A stretch of DNA of 58,313 nt, from NCBI GenBank assembly GCA_024655825.1, contig JANLFJ010000019.1, positions 1 through 58,313 of the forward strand. The letters are read 5' to 3'. A program made the position numbers and the translations under genes. Below the pieces are notes generated by a model. The model saw nothing but the letters and a program-made list of their open reading frames with translations. It was not told the DNA's origin and did no database searches. Of this stretch, positions 35,413 through 43,966 are shown in pieces (within the stretch, counting starts at the first letter, position 1; every line of letters begins with the position of its first letter). Origin of the DNA: Peptococcaceae bacterium (lineage in GTDB: Bacteria; Bacillota; Peptococcia; DRI-13; PHAD01).

Positions 35413-35441
35413 GCAGGAAATAAATGCTCAATGTCGAATTT
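35413..35441 (+). promoter_or_regulatory. Sigma-H promoter with overlapping Spo0A box, before spo0A
   Basis: GCAGGAAAT (35413-35421) and GTCGAATTT (35433-35441) with an 11-base spacer match the sigma-H consensus RNAGGAWWW-N11/12-RNNGAATWW at every fixed position. TGTCGAA (35432-35438), the Spo0A box core, overlaps the -10. This mirrors the sporulation promoter of spo0A in Bacillus subtilis and suggests autoregulation. Confidence 0.85.
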
Positions 35442-35475
35442 GTAAGCGAACAAAAAAGCAATGGGAGGATAAGCG

Positions 35476-36270
35476 ATGTACAAATCCGTAAAAGTCTTAA
35501 TTGCAGATGACAACAGGGATTTTGTGGAGATATTACGCGAATACTTTGAAAAACAGGAAGATATGACAGTAGTCGGTACAGCGTATAACGGACAGGAAAC
35601 CCTGGATATGATTAACCTGAAAGTACCCGACGTGGTTGTTCTGGATATTATCATGCCGCATCTTGATGGAATCGGTGTGCTGGAAAGGCTGGCCAGGATG
35701 GAACTCGTAAACAGGCCCAAAATCGTGATGCTGACCGCCCTGGGGCAGGAGAACATGACCCAGAGGGCTGTGGAGCTGGGTGCGGATTATTATGTGATCA
35801 AACCTTTTGACCTGGAAACACTGGGTAACCGCGTGCGCCAGCTGGCCTTGGGAATCAATCCCAATAGACCCAACAGTCCAGCACCGTCATCGACCTATCA
35901 ACCTCCTGCCCGTTCAAGGAGTATGGACCTGGAGGTAACGAATATAATCCATCAAATGGGTGTCCCTGCACATATAAAGGGCTACCAGTATTTGCGCGAC
36001 GCCATCCTCATGGTTATCAGCGAAGTTAACCTGCTTGGCGCCGTAACCAAGGAGCTTTATCCCATGATTGCCGAAAAGTACCAGACAACTCCCAGCAGGG
36101 TGGAAAGGGCCATCCGCCATGCCATTGAGCTGGCCTGGGACCGCGGCAATGTGGAGATGATGAACAAATTTTTCGGCTACACCATTAATATCCAGCGAGG
36201 AAAGCCCACCAATTCGGAATTTATTGCCATGGTGGCTGACAAGCTGAGGATCGGGACTAAAGTGAGTTGA
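35476..36270 (+). CDS. spo0A: Sporulation master regulator Spo0A
   Basis: 264 residues: a receiver domain (about 4-122; acidic pair Asp11-Asp12, phosphorylation site Asp57 in VVLDIIMP, Thr in LTALG, Lys in VIKPFD), a Ser/Pro-rich linker (about 133-150) and the Spo0A C-terminal DNA-binding domain ([17 protein letters not shown]). When phosphorylated it switches on sporulation. ATG 35476 follows GGGAGG. A sigma-H promoter and 0A box precede it and a terminator follows, so it is a single-gene unit behind spoIVB, the universal order. Confidence 0.98.
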   Translation: MYKSVKVLIADDNRDFVEILREYFEKQEDMTVVGTAYNGQETLDMINLKVPDVVVLDIIMPHLDGIGVLERLARMELVNRPKIVMLTALGQENMTQRAVELGADYYVIKPFDLETLGNRVRQLALGINPNRPNSPAPSSTYQPPARSRSMDLEVTNIIHQMGVPAHIKGYQYLRDAILMVISEVNLLGAVTKELYPMIAEKYQTTPSRVERAIRHAIELAWDRGNVEMMNKFFGYTINIQRGKPTNSEFIAMVADKLRIGTKVS

Positions 36271-36317
36271 AAACACGCCATAATCCACTGGCCTGGCAGG
36301 CGATAATCAGGCATTGA

Positions 36318-36352
36318 GCTGGCAAAATCACTTTTTGTCAGCTTTTATTTTT
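36318..36352 (+). terminator. Rho-independent terminator after spo0A
   Basis: GCTGGCAAAA (36318-36327), loop TCACT, TTTTGTCAGC (36333-36342, one G-T pair), then TTTTATTTTT. Confidence 0.88.
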
Positions 36353-36437
36353 GCCAGTATTACCAGAAGAAGCCAGGGGAAATTTTTTATGACTGGAACA
36401 TACTAATCTTAAACGGCATAAATCGCGAGAAGAATTT

Positions 36438-37556
36438 ATGGTTATTACCGGGAAGGTCAAGGTAGACCGCAGCACAAAAAAACTGGTGAAACGCATTCAA
36501 CCCCACGAGATCGCAGTGATTGACCATCCCGATCTCGACGAGGTGGCTGCCCTGTCGCTCGTTCGTGCCAAGGTCAGGGCGGTTGTTAACGCCCAGCCCT
36601 CAACTTCGGGGAGGTACCCGAATCTTGGCCCGCTTACCCTTTTAAAACATCATATTCCCCTCATCGACCAGGCCGGAGCAGCCGTGCTGGAACTGGCGGA
36701 CGACCAGGTTGTAGAAATAAGGGAAAACAGGATTTATTTAAAAAAAAAGCTGCTGGCCCAGGGTGTCAGGCAGACTGCCGAGTCCATTCTGCGGGTGATG
36801 GAGTCGAGCAAAGCCAACCTTCACCAGGGCCTGGAGGAATTTGTTGATAACACGCTCTTTCATGCCCGGTATGAACGCAGTTCCATCCTGGGAAAACTGG
36901 AAATCCCTCCGCTCAAAACTTCTTTTCAAGGAAGGCAGGCCCTGATTGTTGTTCGCGGCAAGGGTTACTGCGAAGATTTAAAAGCGGTGAAATCATACAT
37001 CAGAGAGATGAAGCCGGTCCTGGTCGGAGTGGATGGGGGAGCCGATGCCTTGTACGAGAACGGGTACAGGCCTCACCTGATTTTTGGAGACATGGACAGT
37101 GTAAGCGATCAGGTTCTGGCCTGCGGGGCGGAAGTGGTTGTGCACGCTTATACGGACGGCCAGGCGCCCGGTCTGGAGCGCATCGGCCAAATGGGGCTGG
37201 AGGCGCAGGTTTTCGCCGCTCCCGGTACGAGCGAGGATGCCGCCATGCTCCTGGCATACCATGGAGGGGCCGAGCTGATCGTAGCGGTGGGTACCCATTC
37301 CAGTGTTATAGATTTTTGGGAAAAGGGCAGAAACGGTATGGCCAGCACTCTCCTGACCCGCATCAAGGTGGGCAGCATACTGGTTGATGCTAAAGGGGTC
37401 AGCCGGTTATACGGAGAAAAAGAGGGCATAAAGCCGGTGGTCCAGGTGGTCTGTGCCGCCTTTTTTCCTTTTTTGATAATCCTCTCGGTATCGACCCTGC
37501 TGTCGCAGCTGGGCCGCCTTTTGTTGCTCAAGTTTAAGATAACGCTGGGAATCTGA
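36438..37556 (+). CDS. steA: SteA-like protein (thiamin-pyrophosphokinase-like fold)
   Basis: 372 residues. SteA-type N-terminal domain (about 1-165), then a thiamin-pyrophosphokinase-like domain (170-320; GVDGGADALYENGYRPHLI, shown as VDGGADALYENG, and FGDMDSVSD). A C-terminal membrane helix (about 337-358) is present. SteA and SteB form a complex at the division septum in corynebacteria; in Firmicutes the role is not established. It heads a four-gene run with steB and two glycosyltransferase-like genes, which points to the envelope. Confidence 0.82.
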   Translation: MVITGKVKVDRSTKKLVKRIQPHEIAVIDHPDLDEVAALSLVRAKVRAVVNAQPSTSGRYPNLGPLTLLKHHIPLIDQAGAAVLELADDQVVEIRENRIYLKKKLLAQGVRQTAESILRVMESSKANLHQGLEEFVDNTLFHARYERSSILGKLEIPPLKTSFQGRQALIVVRGKGYCEDLKAVKSYIREMKPVLVGVDGGADALYENGYRPHLIFGDMDSVSDQVLACGAEVVVHAYTDGQAPGLERIGQMGLEAQVFAAPGTSEDAAMLLAYHGGAELIVAVGTHSSVIDFWEKGRNGMASTLLTRIKVGSILVDAKGVSRLYGEKEGIKPVVQVVCAAFFPFLIILSVSTLLSQLGRLLLLKFKITLGI

Positions 37557-37575
37557 AGAAGGAGGTTTCTATGAG

Positions 37576-38289
37576 GTGATTATTGATTCCAAGTACCATG
37601 CGGCCTCTCTTGTTGCAGTGTTTATGGCCCTGGGCATGGGCATCGTTATCGGCAGTCTGCTGGTTGGGGACAGTTTTGTCAAGGATATTGCCAAAGAGCA
37701 GGAGATAATCGTCCAGCGCCTGGAACAGGATTATCTCTTTTTAAGGAACGAAGCAAGGTTTTACCAGGAAGAAATGAATAAATTGAAAAAGATGAACGAT
37801 TATTACCAAAGGTACGCCAGGGAAACGCTGCCTTTGGTGATTGGCGGCTGCCTTGCCGGAAAAAAGCTCGCGGTAATTGAGAACAGAGAAGCAGGAACAC
37901 CCGGCTTTTTTCTAGACAGCATCAGGTTATCCGGCGCAGAATTTTATGTCGCGGAATATGGGAGCGATATAAACAAAGGCACAGCAGAAAGGTATGGAAA
38001 CGGCGCGGCTGTGGACGCTTTGATTTATGTCAACTGCCGCCAGGCCATGGAAGAAAGAGAAGATGTCAAAAAAGCCCAGGCCGGCTTAATCCAGGAATAC
38101 ACCGCCAGGGGGATCAAGGTGTACTATCTGGAGACCCGTTCCAACCCCGGCGAAGCGGAGGCCGGTAAGAGGGCGGACGGGATTTTTTATCTCGATTCCA
38201 GCGGATCCATCCCGGAGCAGGCCGCGCTGATCCTGTCCATTGCCGGTTTTTCTTTTTCTCAGGAAGCGAACAGGGCCACAGGGTTTTAA
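37576..38289 (+). CDS. steB: SteB/MctB-like copper-transporter-family protein
   Basis: 237 residues: an N-terminal membrane helix (about 12-31, VAVFMALGMGIVIGSLLVG quoted to 19), a coiled coil (45-75) and an extracytoplasmic domain. The family (PF11382) is called copper transporter after MctB, but the steA neighbour favours a SteB role. GTG 37576 matches family starts. A three-codon frame, ATG AGG TGA at 37571, overlaps the start and has the better-placed GGAGG. Confidence 0.8.
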   Translation: MIIDSKYHAASLVAVFMALGMGIVIGSLLVGDSFVKDIAKEQEIIVQRLEQDYLFLRNEARFYQEEMNKLKKMNDYYQRYARETLPLVIGGCLAGKKLAVIENREAGTPGFFLDSIRLSGAEFYVAEYGSDINKGTAERYGNGAAVDALIYVNCRQAMEEREDVKKAQAGLIQEYTARGIKVYYLETRSNPGEAEAGKRADGIFYLDSSGSIPEQAALILSIAGFSFSQEANRATGF

Positions 38290-38308
38290 CCAGGGGAGGT
38301 GCGCAGTT

Positions 38309-38986
38309 TTGCCCGGATTTACCGTCGTGATTCCCGCTTATAACGAAGGCCAAAGGATTTCCGCCACTATTTGCGCCCTTAAATCGGCCGGCAGAGTGGA
38401 TGAGGTCCTGGTGGTGGATGACGGTTCGGTGGACGACACTGCCGGGATTGCGAAAAGAAACGGCGCCAGGGTGCTCAGATTGCCCTCAAATGTGGGCAAA
38501 GGAGGGGCGTTAAACGCAGCTTGCCCGTATATAAAAAGCGATTTTGTACTTATTATCGATGCCGATCTGCAGGAGAGCGCCCGGCAAGCACTGCTGCTGG
38601 TAGAGCCGGTGACGTCGGGGCAAGCGGATTTGGCTATTGCCGGTTTTCCCCCCGGGAAGGGAGGGCAGGGTTTTGGGCTCGCCAGGCGAACGGCCGCCTG
38701 GGGCATAAAAATGTTGACCGGACAAAATATCAAGTCACCCCTTTCAGGACAGAGGTGTCTTGCCAAAAAGGTCTTGCTGGAACTACTGCCTCTGGCGCCG
38801 CGGTTCGGCCTGGAAGTCGGCATGCTCGTAGATGCGCTGAGAAAGGGATACAGTGTGCTGGAAGTGGAGACAGGGCTGGAACACTGCCCGCCCGGCCGGG
38901 ATTGGCAGGGTTTTTTACACCGGGGCAGGCAATTCGTTGATATATGTCTTGCCTTGGGTTCCCGCTGCGGGAGGCTTTTCGAGTGA
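38309..38986 (+). CDS. Glycosyltransferase family 2
   Basis: 225 residues of the GT-A fold. VVIPAYNEGQRI starts the nucleotide-sugar domain, VVDDGSVDDT and IIDADLQES (DxD) follow; QRCLAKK lies near 150. It has no membrane helix, so it should be a soluble or peripheral enzyme that uses a lipid acceptor. TTG 38309 is preceded by GGGGAGGTG; the longer frame from 38240 lies in steB. The next gene overlaps its stop. Confidence 0.85.
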   Translation: MPGFTVVIPAYNEGQRISATICALKSAGRVDEVLVVDDGSVDDTAGIAKRNGARVLRLPSNVGKGGALNAACPYIKSDFVLIIDADLQESARQALLLVEPVTSGQADLAIAGFPPGKGGQGFGLARRTAAWGIKMLTGQNIKSPLSGQRCLAKKVLLELLPLAPRFGLEVGMLVDALRKGYSVLEVETGLEHCPPGRDWQGFLHRGRQFVDICLALGSRCGRLFE

Positions 38987-39795
38987 TCATGCCGCTGGTT
39001 TGCTGCCTGCTGCTTTTTGGAGGAGGATTCCTGGCCGCTGGTTTTTTGCTGCCCTTTTTTCTCGATACCGCCAGCGTTCCGGCCGCCTTAAAACCCAACT
39101 GGCGGGGCAAGCTCATTCCCGGAACAGCCGGACTGGTTTTCCCTGTATTGCTCAGCCTGGTTTGCCTTCCGCTTGTTCAAAACGGAGCCCGGGATAAGAG
39201 TCTGATCATTTTTATGTTTGCCGTATACGGAGCTGCTTTCCTTGGCCTGGTTGACGATATGATGGGCGATGCCGGGCCAAGGGGGCTTACAGGCCACTTT
39301 GGCCGTTTGTTCAGGAAACGGAAAATATCTACCGGTGTGGTCAAGGCTTTAGGGACAGGGGTGATAGCGCTCTGGGTCGTTTTATATGAACAAGGCTCAA
39401 CCATGGGGCTTGACTGGCTGCTTTTGCTGTTATGCGTTAATTTTATAAATCTCCTTGACCTGCGGCCGGGAAGAGCGGTAAAAGGCACGATTTTTCTTTT
39501 TGCGTTGTCGCTGCTTTTGCCGATTGGCGATTACCGGTTTTTAAGCGCTGCTGCCGGCATTCTCATCGCTTATGCCCGCTATGACCTGCGGGGTGAGGTA
39601 ATGCTGGGGGACACCGGGTCGAATGCGCTGGGGATGGCTGCCGGACTGGTCCTTCTGCAGGCGCCTTTTTTGGCCAAACTGCTGCTGGCGGCCGGGCTGA
39701 TGGTTTTTCAGCTGGCCTGCGAGAAGTATTCCTTTAGCAGAATTATAGAAAAAAATGAATGGCTCAGGAAAATCGACAGGTGGGGAAGAGATTAA
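38983..39795 (+). CDS. MraY/WecA-like phosphoglycosyl transferase (GT4 family)
   Basis: 270 residues with about eight membrane helices. LVDDMMGD (Mg-binding Asp pair) near 89, NFINLLDLRPGRA near 150, and LGDTGSNALGM near 207 are the polyprenyl-phosphate sugar-1-phosphate transferase motifs. It is shorter than MraY and may lack the first helices. It likely loads a sugar phosphate on undecaprenyl phosphate and works with the family-2 enzyme beside it. GTG 38983 overlaps the previous stop by four bases. Confidence 0.85.
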   Translation: MIMPLVCCLLLFGGGFLAAGFLLPFFLDTASVPAALKPNWRGKLIPGTAGLVFPVLLSLVCLPLVQNGARDKSLIIFMFAVYGAAFLGLVDDMMGDAGPRGLTGHFGRLFRKRKISTGVVKALGTGVIALWVVLYEQGSTMGLDWLLLLLCVNFINLLDLRPGRAVKGTIFLFALSLLLPIGDYRFLSAAAGILIAYARYDLRGEVMLGDTGSNALGMAAGLVLLQAPFLAKLLLAAGLMVFQLACEKYSFSRIIEKNEWLRKIDRWGRD

Positions 39796-39876
39796 ATCAA
39801 GACGAGAAGGATAATGCCGCTCTGATGTGGAAAAGGTAGTTAAAGAATGGATAATTAAAACGAAGGCTGGACAGGT

Positions 39877-40986
39877 GTGAACCGGTCGATTAACAGGCAT
39901 GTTGGAGTGGTTACGAAAATATGCTCTTGCGAAGATGAACTTCTTGAGATTGAAGTGCGCGTGGAAGGCGGGTCCCAAAAGGCGTATGCTTTTCCCCGGC
40001 AAACCGGAAAGGTCAGGATCGGCGACCAAGTCCTTTTGAATACGACGGCGGTCGACCTGAAACTGGGAAGCGGGGGTTATCATTTTGTAATGGCCAACCT
40101 GACCGAGGAGCGAAGCTCCGGCGGGGTCCAGACCGGCCGGAAGGCAGGCCATATTATGAAGCTGCGCTACACTCCTTTCCAATTGAAGGTTATGGCTGCC
40201 GAGGAGCCCGGCAGCCCCTGGCGCGGGTTGTTGGAGAAGACTCAAGACCTGGGAGGCATTCCCGTCATCGGGGGATCGCTGCACAGCATGCTCGTACCCT
40301 GCGTCTGCGGGATTAAGGCTGTGAATAAGGACCTGCGGGTCGCCTACGTGATGACGGACGGCGGGGCCCTTCCCCTGGGAATCAGCAAGGCTGTGCAAGA
40401 CCTGAAAAGAGCAGGGTTCATCTGCGGAGTCGTGACCACAGGGCATGCCTTTGGCGGCGATTGCGAAGCAGTCAACCTCTACAGCGGGCTTCTTGCGGCC
40501 AGGGCGATTTTAAACGCCCAGGTGATCGTAGCCCTTATGGGACCCGGCGTAGTAGGTACAGGTACGACCTGGGGCCATACCGGCATTGAAGCGGGGCTGA
40601 TCATCAATGCCGTCTCTTCGCTTAACGGGACTTCCTATACCATACCACGGCTTAGTTTCGCCGACAAACGCGGCAGGCACAAGGGCGTCAGCCACCATAC
40701 CCTGACGGTGCTGTCCAGGGTGGCACTCGCTTCAACCCGCCTGGTATTGCCCGCGCTTGACGAAGGGCAAAAAAAGACCGTCCTCAGCCAGCTGCAAGGG
40801 AGGGAGATTAACAATCACCAGCTGGTCTGGGGGCGGGGTGATGAAGGAATAAACCTGGCCCGCAGGATGGGTTTTCTTTTAAACCACATGGGCCGCAAGT
40901 TTGGGGATGATCCTGCTTTTTTCCTGGCTGCTTCGGCGGCGGGGGAAGCGGCGGCCGGTGATTTTAACAAAGCCGGGACTCAATAG
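39877..40986 (+). CDS. DUF3866 family protein
   Basis: 369 residues, soluble. The first 65 residues look like a small beta domain. Conserved blocks are GGSLHSMLVP near 131, YVMTDGGALPLGIS near 152, TGHAFGGDCEAVN near 188, and MGPGVVGTGTTWG near 220. The DUF3866 family has no known function. GTG 39877 follows a GGACAGG site. It precedes a NUDIX hydrolase, and the same order occurs in related Clostridia to my knowledge, but no pathway follows from that. Confidence 0.78.
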   Translation: MNRSINRHVGVVTKICSCEDELLEIEVRVEGGSQKAYAFPRQTGKVRIGDQVLLNTTAVDLKLGSGGYHFVMANLTEERSSGGVQTGRKAGHIMKLRYTPFQLKVMAAEEPGSPWRGLLEKTQDLGGIPVIGGSLHSMLVPCVCGIKAVNKDLRVAYVMTDGGALPLGISKAVQDLKRAGFICGVVTTGHAFGGDCEAVNLYSGLLAARAILNAQVIVALMGPGVVGTGTTWGHTGIEAGLIINAVSSLNGTSYTIPRLSFADKRGRHKGVSHHTLTVLSRVALASTRLVLPALDEGQKKTVLSQLQGREINNHQLVWGRGDEGINLARRMGFLLNHMGRKFGDDPAFFLAASAAGEAAAGDFNKAGTQ

Positions 40987-41070
40987 CCGGTTTATTCGTT
41001 GGCCTGTGTCAGTCCAATTATATGTGGCCGGGCATGCAAATATGACCGGTGTGACAAGGAGGGGGTTTAA

Positions 41071-41616
41071 GTGGAAGAAAAGTTCCTGCAAGTTTTAAAG
41101 GAGATGAAGGGGAAGTTCCTGCATTTTCGCCAGGATGAAGTGATGCTTTCCAGCGGGAAGAAAACGGTTAGGGACACGGTGCTGCATCCTGGCGCTGTGG
41201 CGATAGCAGCGCTAACCGGCGAAGGGGAAATCATTTTTGTCAGGCAGTACCGCTACCCGATTGGCCAGGTGTGTTATGAAATACCGGCCGGCAAACTGGA
41301 GACCGGCGAGGACCCGCTGGAGACCGCCCAAAGAGAACTGGAAGAGGAGACCGGGTACAAAGCCGCCAAGTGGGAAAAACTCGCTTCATTCTTTACCGCG
41401 CCGGGTTTTTCCAATGAAGTCATTCATCTTTACCGGGCGGAAGGGCTGGAAGCAACCGGGCCCCATCCCGATCCCGACGAGATTATCGAATTCGAAAAAA
41501 TTCCCCTGAGCAGAGCCTGCGCAATGTTAAACACAGGCGAAATCAAGGACGCCAAGTCCATTATTGGGCTGTTGTGGCTCATGAAAGAACGGCAATCATT
41601 AGAAAACCTGAAATAG
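41071..41616 (+). CDS. NUDIX hydrolase, ADP-ribose pyrophosphatase type
   Basis: 181 residues. The Nudix box GKLETGEDPLETAQRELEEE (about 75-94) has all metal-binding glutamates. The N-terminal beta part (VRDTVLHPGAVAIAAL) and FFTAPGFSNEVIHLYRAEGL match ADP-ribose pyrophosphatases (NudF). It would hydrolyse ADP-ribose to AMP and ribose 5-phosphate. GTG 41071 follows GGAGGGGG. Confidence 0.9.
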   Translation: MEEKFLQVLKEMKGKFLHFRQDEVMLSSGKKTVRDTVLHPGAVAIAALTGEGEIIFVRQYRYPIGQVCYEIPAGKLETGEDPLETAQRELEEETGYKAAKWEKLASFFTAPGFSNEVIHLYRAEGLEATGPHPDPDEIIEFEKIPLSRACAMLNTGEIKDAKSIIGLLWLMKERQSLENLK

Positions 41617-41637
41617 TTCCCGGGGCCGGAGGTGTTT

Positions 41638-42318
41638 ATGGACGGATTGGCGCAGGATAGAAAAAGCCTTTTGACTGTTGCCTATAATCTTTCAGGAGCC
41701 CTGGAGGCGGTGAAGATGGGCCGTTTTATCATCCTGGTGGATGTTATTGATATGTCGACAACCCTGGAAGCCCTGGAGGAAGCTGGAGCCGCCGGCCTTT
41801 GGGGAGCTGCGCCCGCCGGGAAGGGGCTGCCGTATGCCAATCCCTACCTGGTCGGGCGTGCCGCCGCCAGGGAAGCCAGAGAAAAGAAGGCAAAAATAGC
41901 GGTTGTCGCCGAACCCAGGGCCGGCAGCAACGAGGAAAGGAAGGCGCGGGCAGCCGACGTGCTGGCCGGTATTGAGGCGGAGGGCTTGCAGGCAAGCGGG
42001 GTCTGGCCTAACCTGGGAGCGGAAACGGCAAAGCTGGCAGACTGGCGCGAAACGGTAGCCGTCGCTGTTACCGATGCGGGCGGCACCATTTTTGATGCGG
42101 TATGGCAGATGGGGGGCAGGGTTACCACGGCCACGGTGGCCAGGACCATGAAGATGAAAGGTGCTGCACCCGCCTGGCAGGGGATTAAAAGAGCGCTGAA
42201 AATGGCCCAGGGAGCCCCGCTTACCCTGGTGGCCGCGAGCGGCAGCGCCCTGGAAGATGTGCTGGCCGTGCAGTACCTGGCCCAGCTTATACTGGCCCGT
42301 TCAGGGCAGCAGCTGTAA
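41638..42318 (+). CDS. Conserved protein of unknown function, faint ComB resemblance
   Basis: 226 residues, soluble, rich in alanine. I do not recognise it with confidence. FIILVDVIDMSTTLEALEEA near 29 resembles the first strand and loop of 2-phosphosulfolactate phosphatase (ComB, VVVIDVLRATTT), but the metal residues of ComB are not clear here. ATG 41638 is behind GGAGGTG. It lies between a NUDIX hydrolase and spoIIM, with 21 bases to the first, so it is likely co-transcribed with it. Confidence 0.6.
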   Translation: MDGLAQDRKSLLTVAYNLSGALEAVKMGRFIILVDVIDMSTTLEALEEAGAAGLWGAAPAGKGLPYANPYLVGRAAAREAREKKAKIAVVAEPRAGSNEERKARAADVLAGIEAEGLQASGVWPNLGAETAKLADWRETVAVAVTDAGGTIFDAVWQMGGRVTTATVARTMKMKGAAPAWQGIKRALKMAQGAPLTLVAASGSALEDVLAVQYLAQLILARSGQQL

Positions 42319-42391
42319 TTGCGGGTTTGGACTGGTAGTTATATTTTTTTCTCTCCCTTCATAACATTACAAAGGAGGGAGGAGAAGGAAG

Positions 42392-43015
42392 TTGGAAAAG
42401 CTTAAAAGCAGGTTTATCCAGCACCTGCGGGCCAGTTGGTGGGTTTATCTTTTTTTAAGCGCCTGTTTTATGGCCGGCCTTGTTTTCGGTTCACTGGGTG
42501 TAAATGCCCTGGACGAAAAACAGGCCTCCTCCCTGAGGGAGTTTATGGATAAAGGGCTGTCCAGGTTTGCCGGCAGCCTTGATTTTTCGATTGCTACAAA
42601 GCAGGCGGGGTATAAAAACTTTTACAACCTGGGAAAGATATTCGTTCTTGGTCTTACGGTGGTTGGCTTTCCTTTTATCCTGGCCATTATTTTTACCCGC
42701 GGTTTTGTGCTGGGCTTTACTATTGTCTTTTTAGTCAGGGAAAAATCCCTCCAGGGGCTGCTGCTTGCTTTACTGGTCATCATACCGCCAAATTTGCTTT
42801 CTTTGCCCGCGTACATCCTGGGGTCCGTTGCGGCGATTAATTTTTCCCTGTATTTGCTCAGGGGGCGGAGTGATCACCGGGCTGTTTCGTTTACCCACTA
42901 TTTTGCCGGTTACCTGCTGGTGATGGCGGGACTTTCTCTTTTGATGCTGAGCGCAGCGTTTATTGAAGGTTATCTCTCGCCTTTATTCATCCAGCTTCTC
43001 AGTTGGCGGCCATAA
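42392..43015 (+). CDS. spoIIM: Stage II sporulation protein M
   Basis: 207 residues with about five membrane helices. SpoIIM forms the DMP complex with SpoIID and SpoIIP, which thins septal peptidoglycan during engulfment. Family signs are FMAGLVFGSLGVN near 27, NLGKIFVLG near 77, and the long helix pair from 80. TTG 42392 is behind AAGGAGGGAGG. spoIIM in front of xerD is the usual order. Confidence 0.93.
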   Translation: MEKLKSRFIQHLRASWWVYLFLSACFMAGLVFGSLGVNALDEKQASSLREFMDKGLSRFAGSLDFSIATKQAGYKNFYNLGKIFVLGLTVVGFPFILAIIFTRGFVLGFTIVFLVREKSLQGLLLALLVIIPPNLLSLPAYILGSVAAINFSLYLLRGRSDHRAVSFTHYFAGYLLVMAGLSLLMLSAAFIEGYLSPLFIQLLSWRP

Positions 43016-43042
43016 CCCCTTATTGATAATGCGCGGCGGGTA

Positions 43043-43270
43043 TTATGGCCTTGAATCAAGAACAGTCAACGGCCGGGGGATGTTTTCGAGGATGGCCAAC
43101 AGTTCATCAACCCTGTCCTTGCTGGTGTGGAATCCCAGCAGACCTTTGGCGGGGTCAAGCTGGACGGGAACAGCCGTATGGGAGTGGGTTTCCATGATTC
43201 TTAAAATATAATTCAGGTTTACGATAAGTTCTGTACTAATTACCTTAACCCATGCAAACAATAAGATCAA
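43043..43270 (-). CDS. Probable DUF4911 family protein
   Basis: Up to 75 residues on the minus strand, convergent with spoIIM. The pattern YILRIMETHSHTAVPVQLDP followed by GLLGFHTS resembles DUF4911 proteins of Peptococcaceae (a small alpha-beta protein). Only TTG starts occur (43270, 43261), and there is no strong ribosome site, so the 5' end is unsure. The function is unknown. It runs divergently from the next gene, 41 bases apart. Confidence 0.45.
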   Translation of the reverse strand: MILLFAWVKVISTELIVNLNYILRIMETHSHTAVPVQLDPAKGLLGFHTSKDRVDELLAILENIPRPLTVLDSRP

Positions 43271-43311
43271 CTGTTACCCGGACAAATCAAAATGAAAAGA
43301 GGGATGCACGC

Positions 43312-43674
43312 GTGAAAAAGAAAGGAAGAGAACTGCAGGGAGAAGCCTGCCTTGGCGGCTCTTTTGTTCCCACGGAACTGGGATCGGCGCGCTTTGCTTC
43401 TGTGGGCACCGAAACTTGCAGCTACAGGCTCAAGCCCGGACCGGACGGTGATGACCCAGGGGCTCCCGGACCGCCCTGGGGTGTTGAGCCCAGTATGCAT
43501 TTTGTCTGCGACGAGGCAGGCATCGACTACCGCGAGTTTATCGACCGCTTGCGCGAAAACAGGTCGGATGCGGAGATGGCGCGGGAGTTTGAGGTGAGCG
43601 AGCAAACCGTTTCCGCCTTAAGGGAGCATTTCTACAGGGTGGAAGCTATTCACGGCAATTACGGCCAGGACTAA
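43312..43674 (+). CDS. Helix-turn-helix protein of unknown function
   Basis: 120 residues. The first 60 residues are variable, and residues about 45-60 are Gly/Pro/Asp-rich. A helix-turn-helix-like end follows (FIDRLRENRSDAEMAREF then EVSEQTVSALREHFY), so a DNA-binding role is possible. GTG 43312 follows GAGGGATG. The longer frame from 43252 reaches into the divergent gene. It ends 13 bases from a convergent ferredoxin gene. Confidence 0.6.
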   Translation: MKKKGRELQGEACLGGSFVPTELGSARFASVGTETCSYRLKPGPDGDDPGAPGPPWGVEPSMHFVCDEAGIDYREFIDRLRENRSDAEMAREFEVSEQTVSALREHFYRVEAIHGNYGQD

Positions 43675-43687
43675 AATTTATTGCCGT

Positions 43688-43966
43688 TTACACTACCTGG
43701 GCAGGAGGCATTTCCTTCCTGTCTTTGCGTTCCACACGGATGGCGGCGTCAGGGCAGACCGCTTCGCAGATGCCGCAGACGATGCAGCCTTCCATGCGTG
43801 TTTTAACGGAAGGCGTCCCCATGAATCCCAGCTGTTCTGACCAGCAAATGACTTTTACGGGACATTTTTCGATACACAGGCCGCAGCCTTTGCACAGATC
43901 AGGAAAAACCGTCCAGCAACCGCGGTTGTTTTCCTGGGTCCTGGATTTCCAGGCCATCTCTTCCAT
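43688..43966 (-). CDS. Ferredoxin with two [4Fe-4S] clusters
   Basis: 92 residues. Two cluster motifs, CKGCGLCIEKCP and CIVCGICEAVCP, bind one cluster each. The arrangement resembles the delta subunit of 2-oxoacid:ferredoxin oxidoreductases (KorD/PorD), but no alpha, beta or gamma gene lies here. Its partner enzyme is therefore unknown; nfnAB could draw on the same ferredoxin pool. ATG (43966-43964) sits behind GGGAGGG on the minus strand. It is the main minus-strand gene in the window. Confidence 0.88.
   Translation of the reverse strand: MEEMAWKSRTQENNRGCWTVFPDLCKGCGLCIEKCPVKVICWSEQLGFMGTPSVKTRMEGCIVCGICEAVCPDAAIRVERKDRKEMPPAQVV

Noticed and set aside
39541-40446. 301-residue frame antisense to the MraY-like and DUF3866 genes
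   Set aside because: It spans two real genes and their gap and shows no domain; a by-product of codon use.
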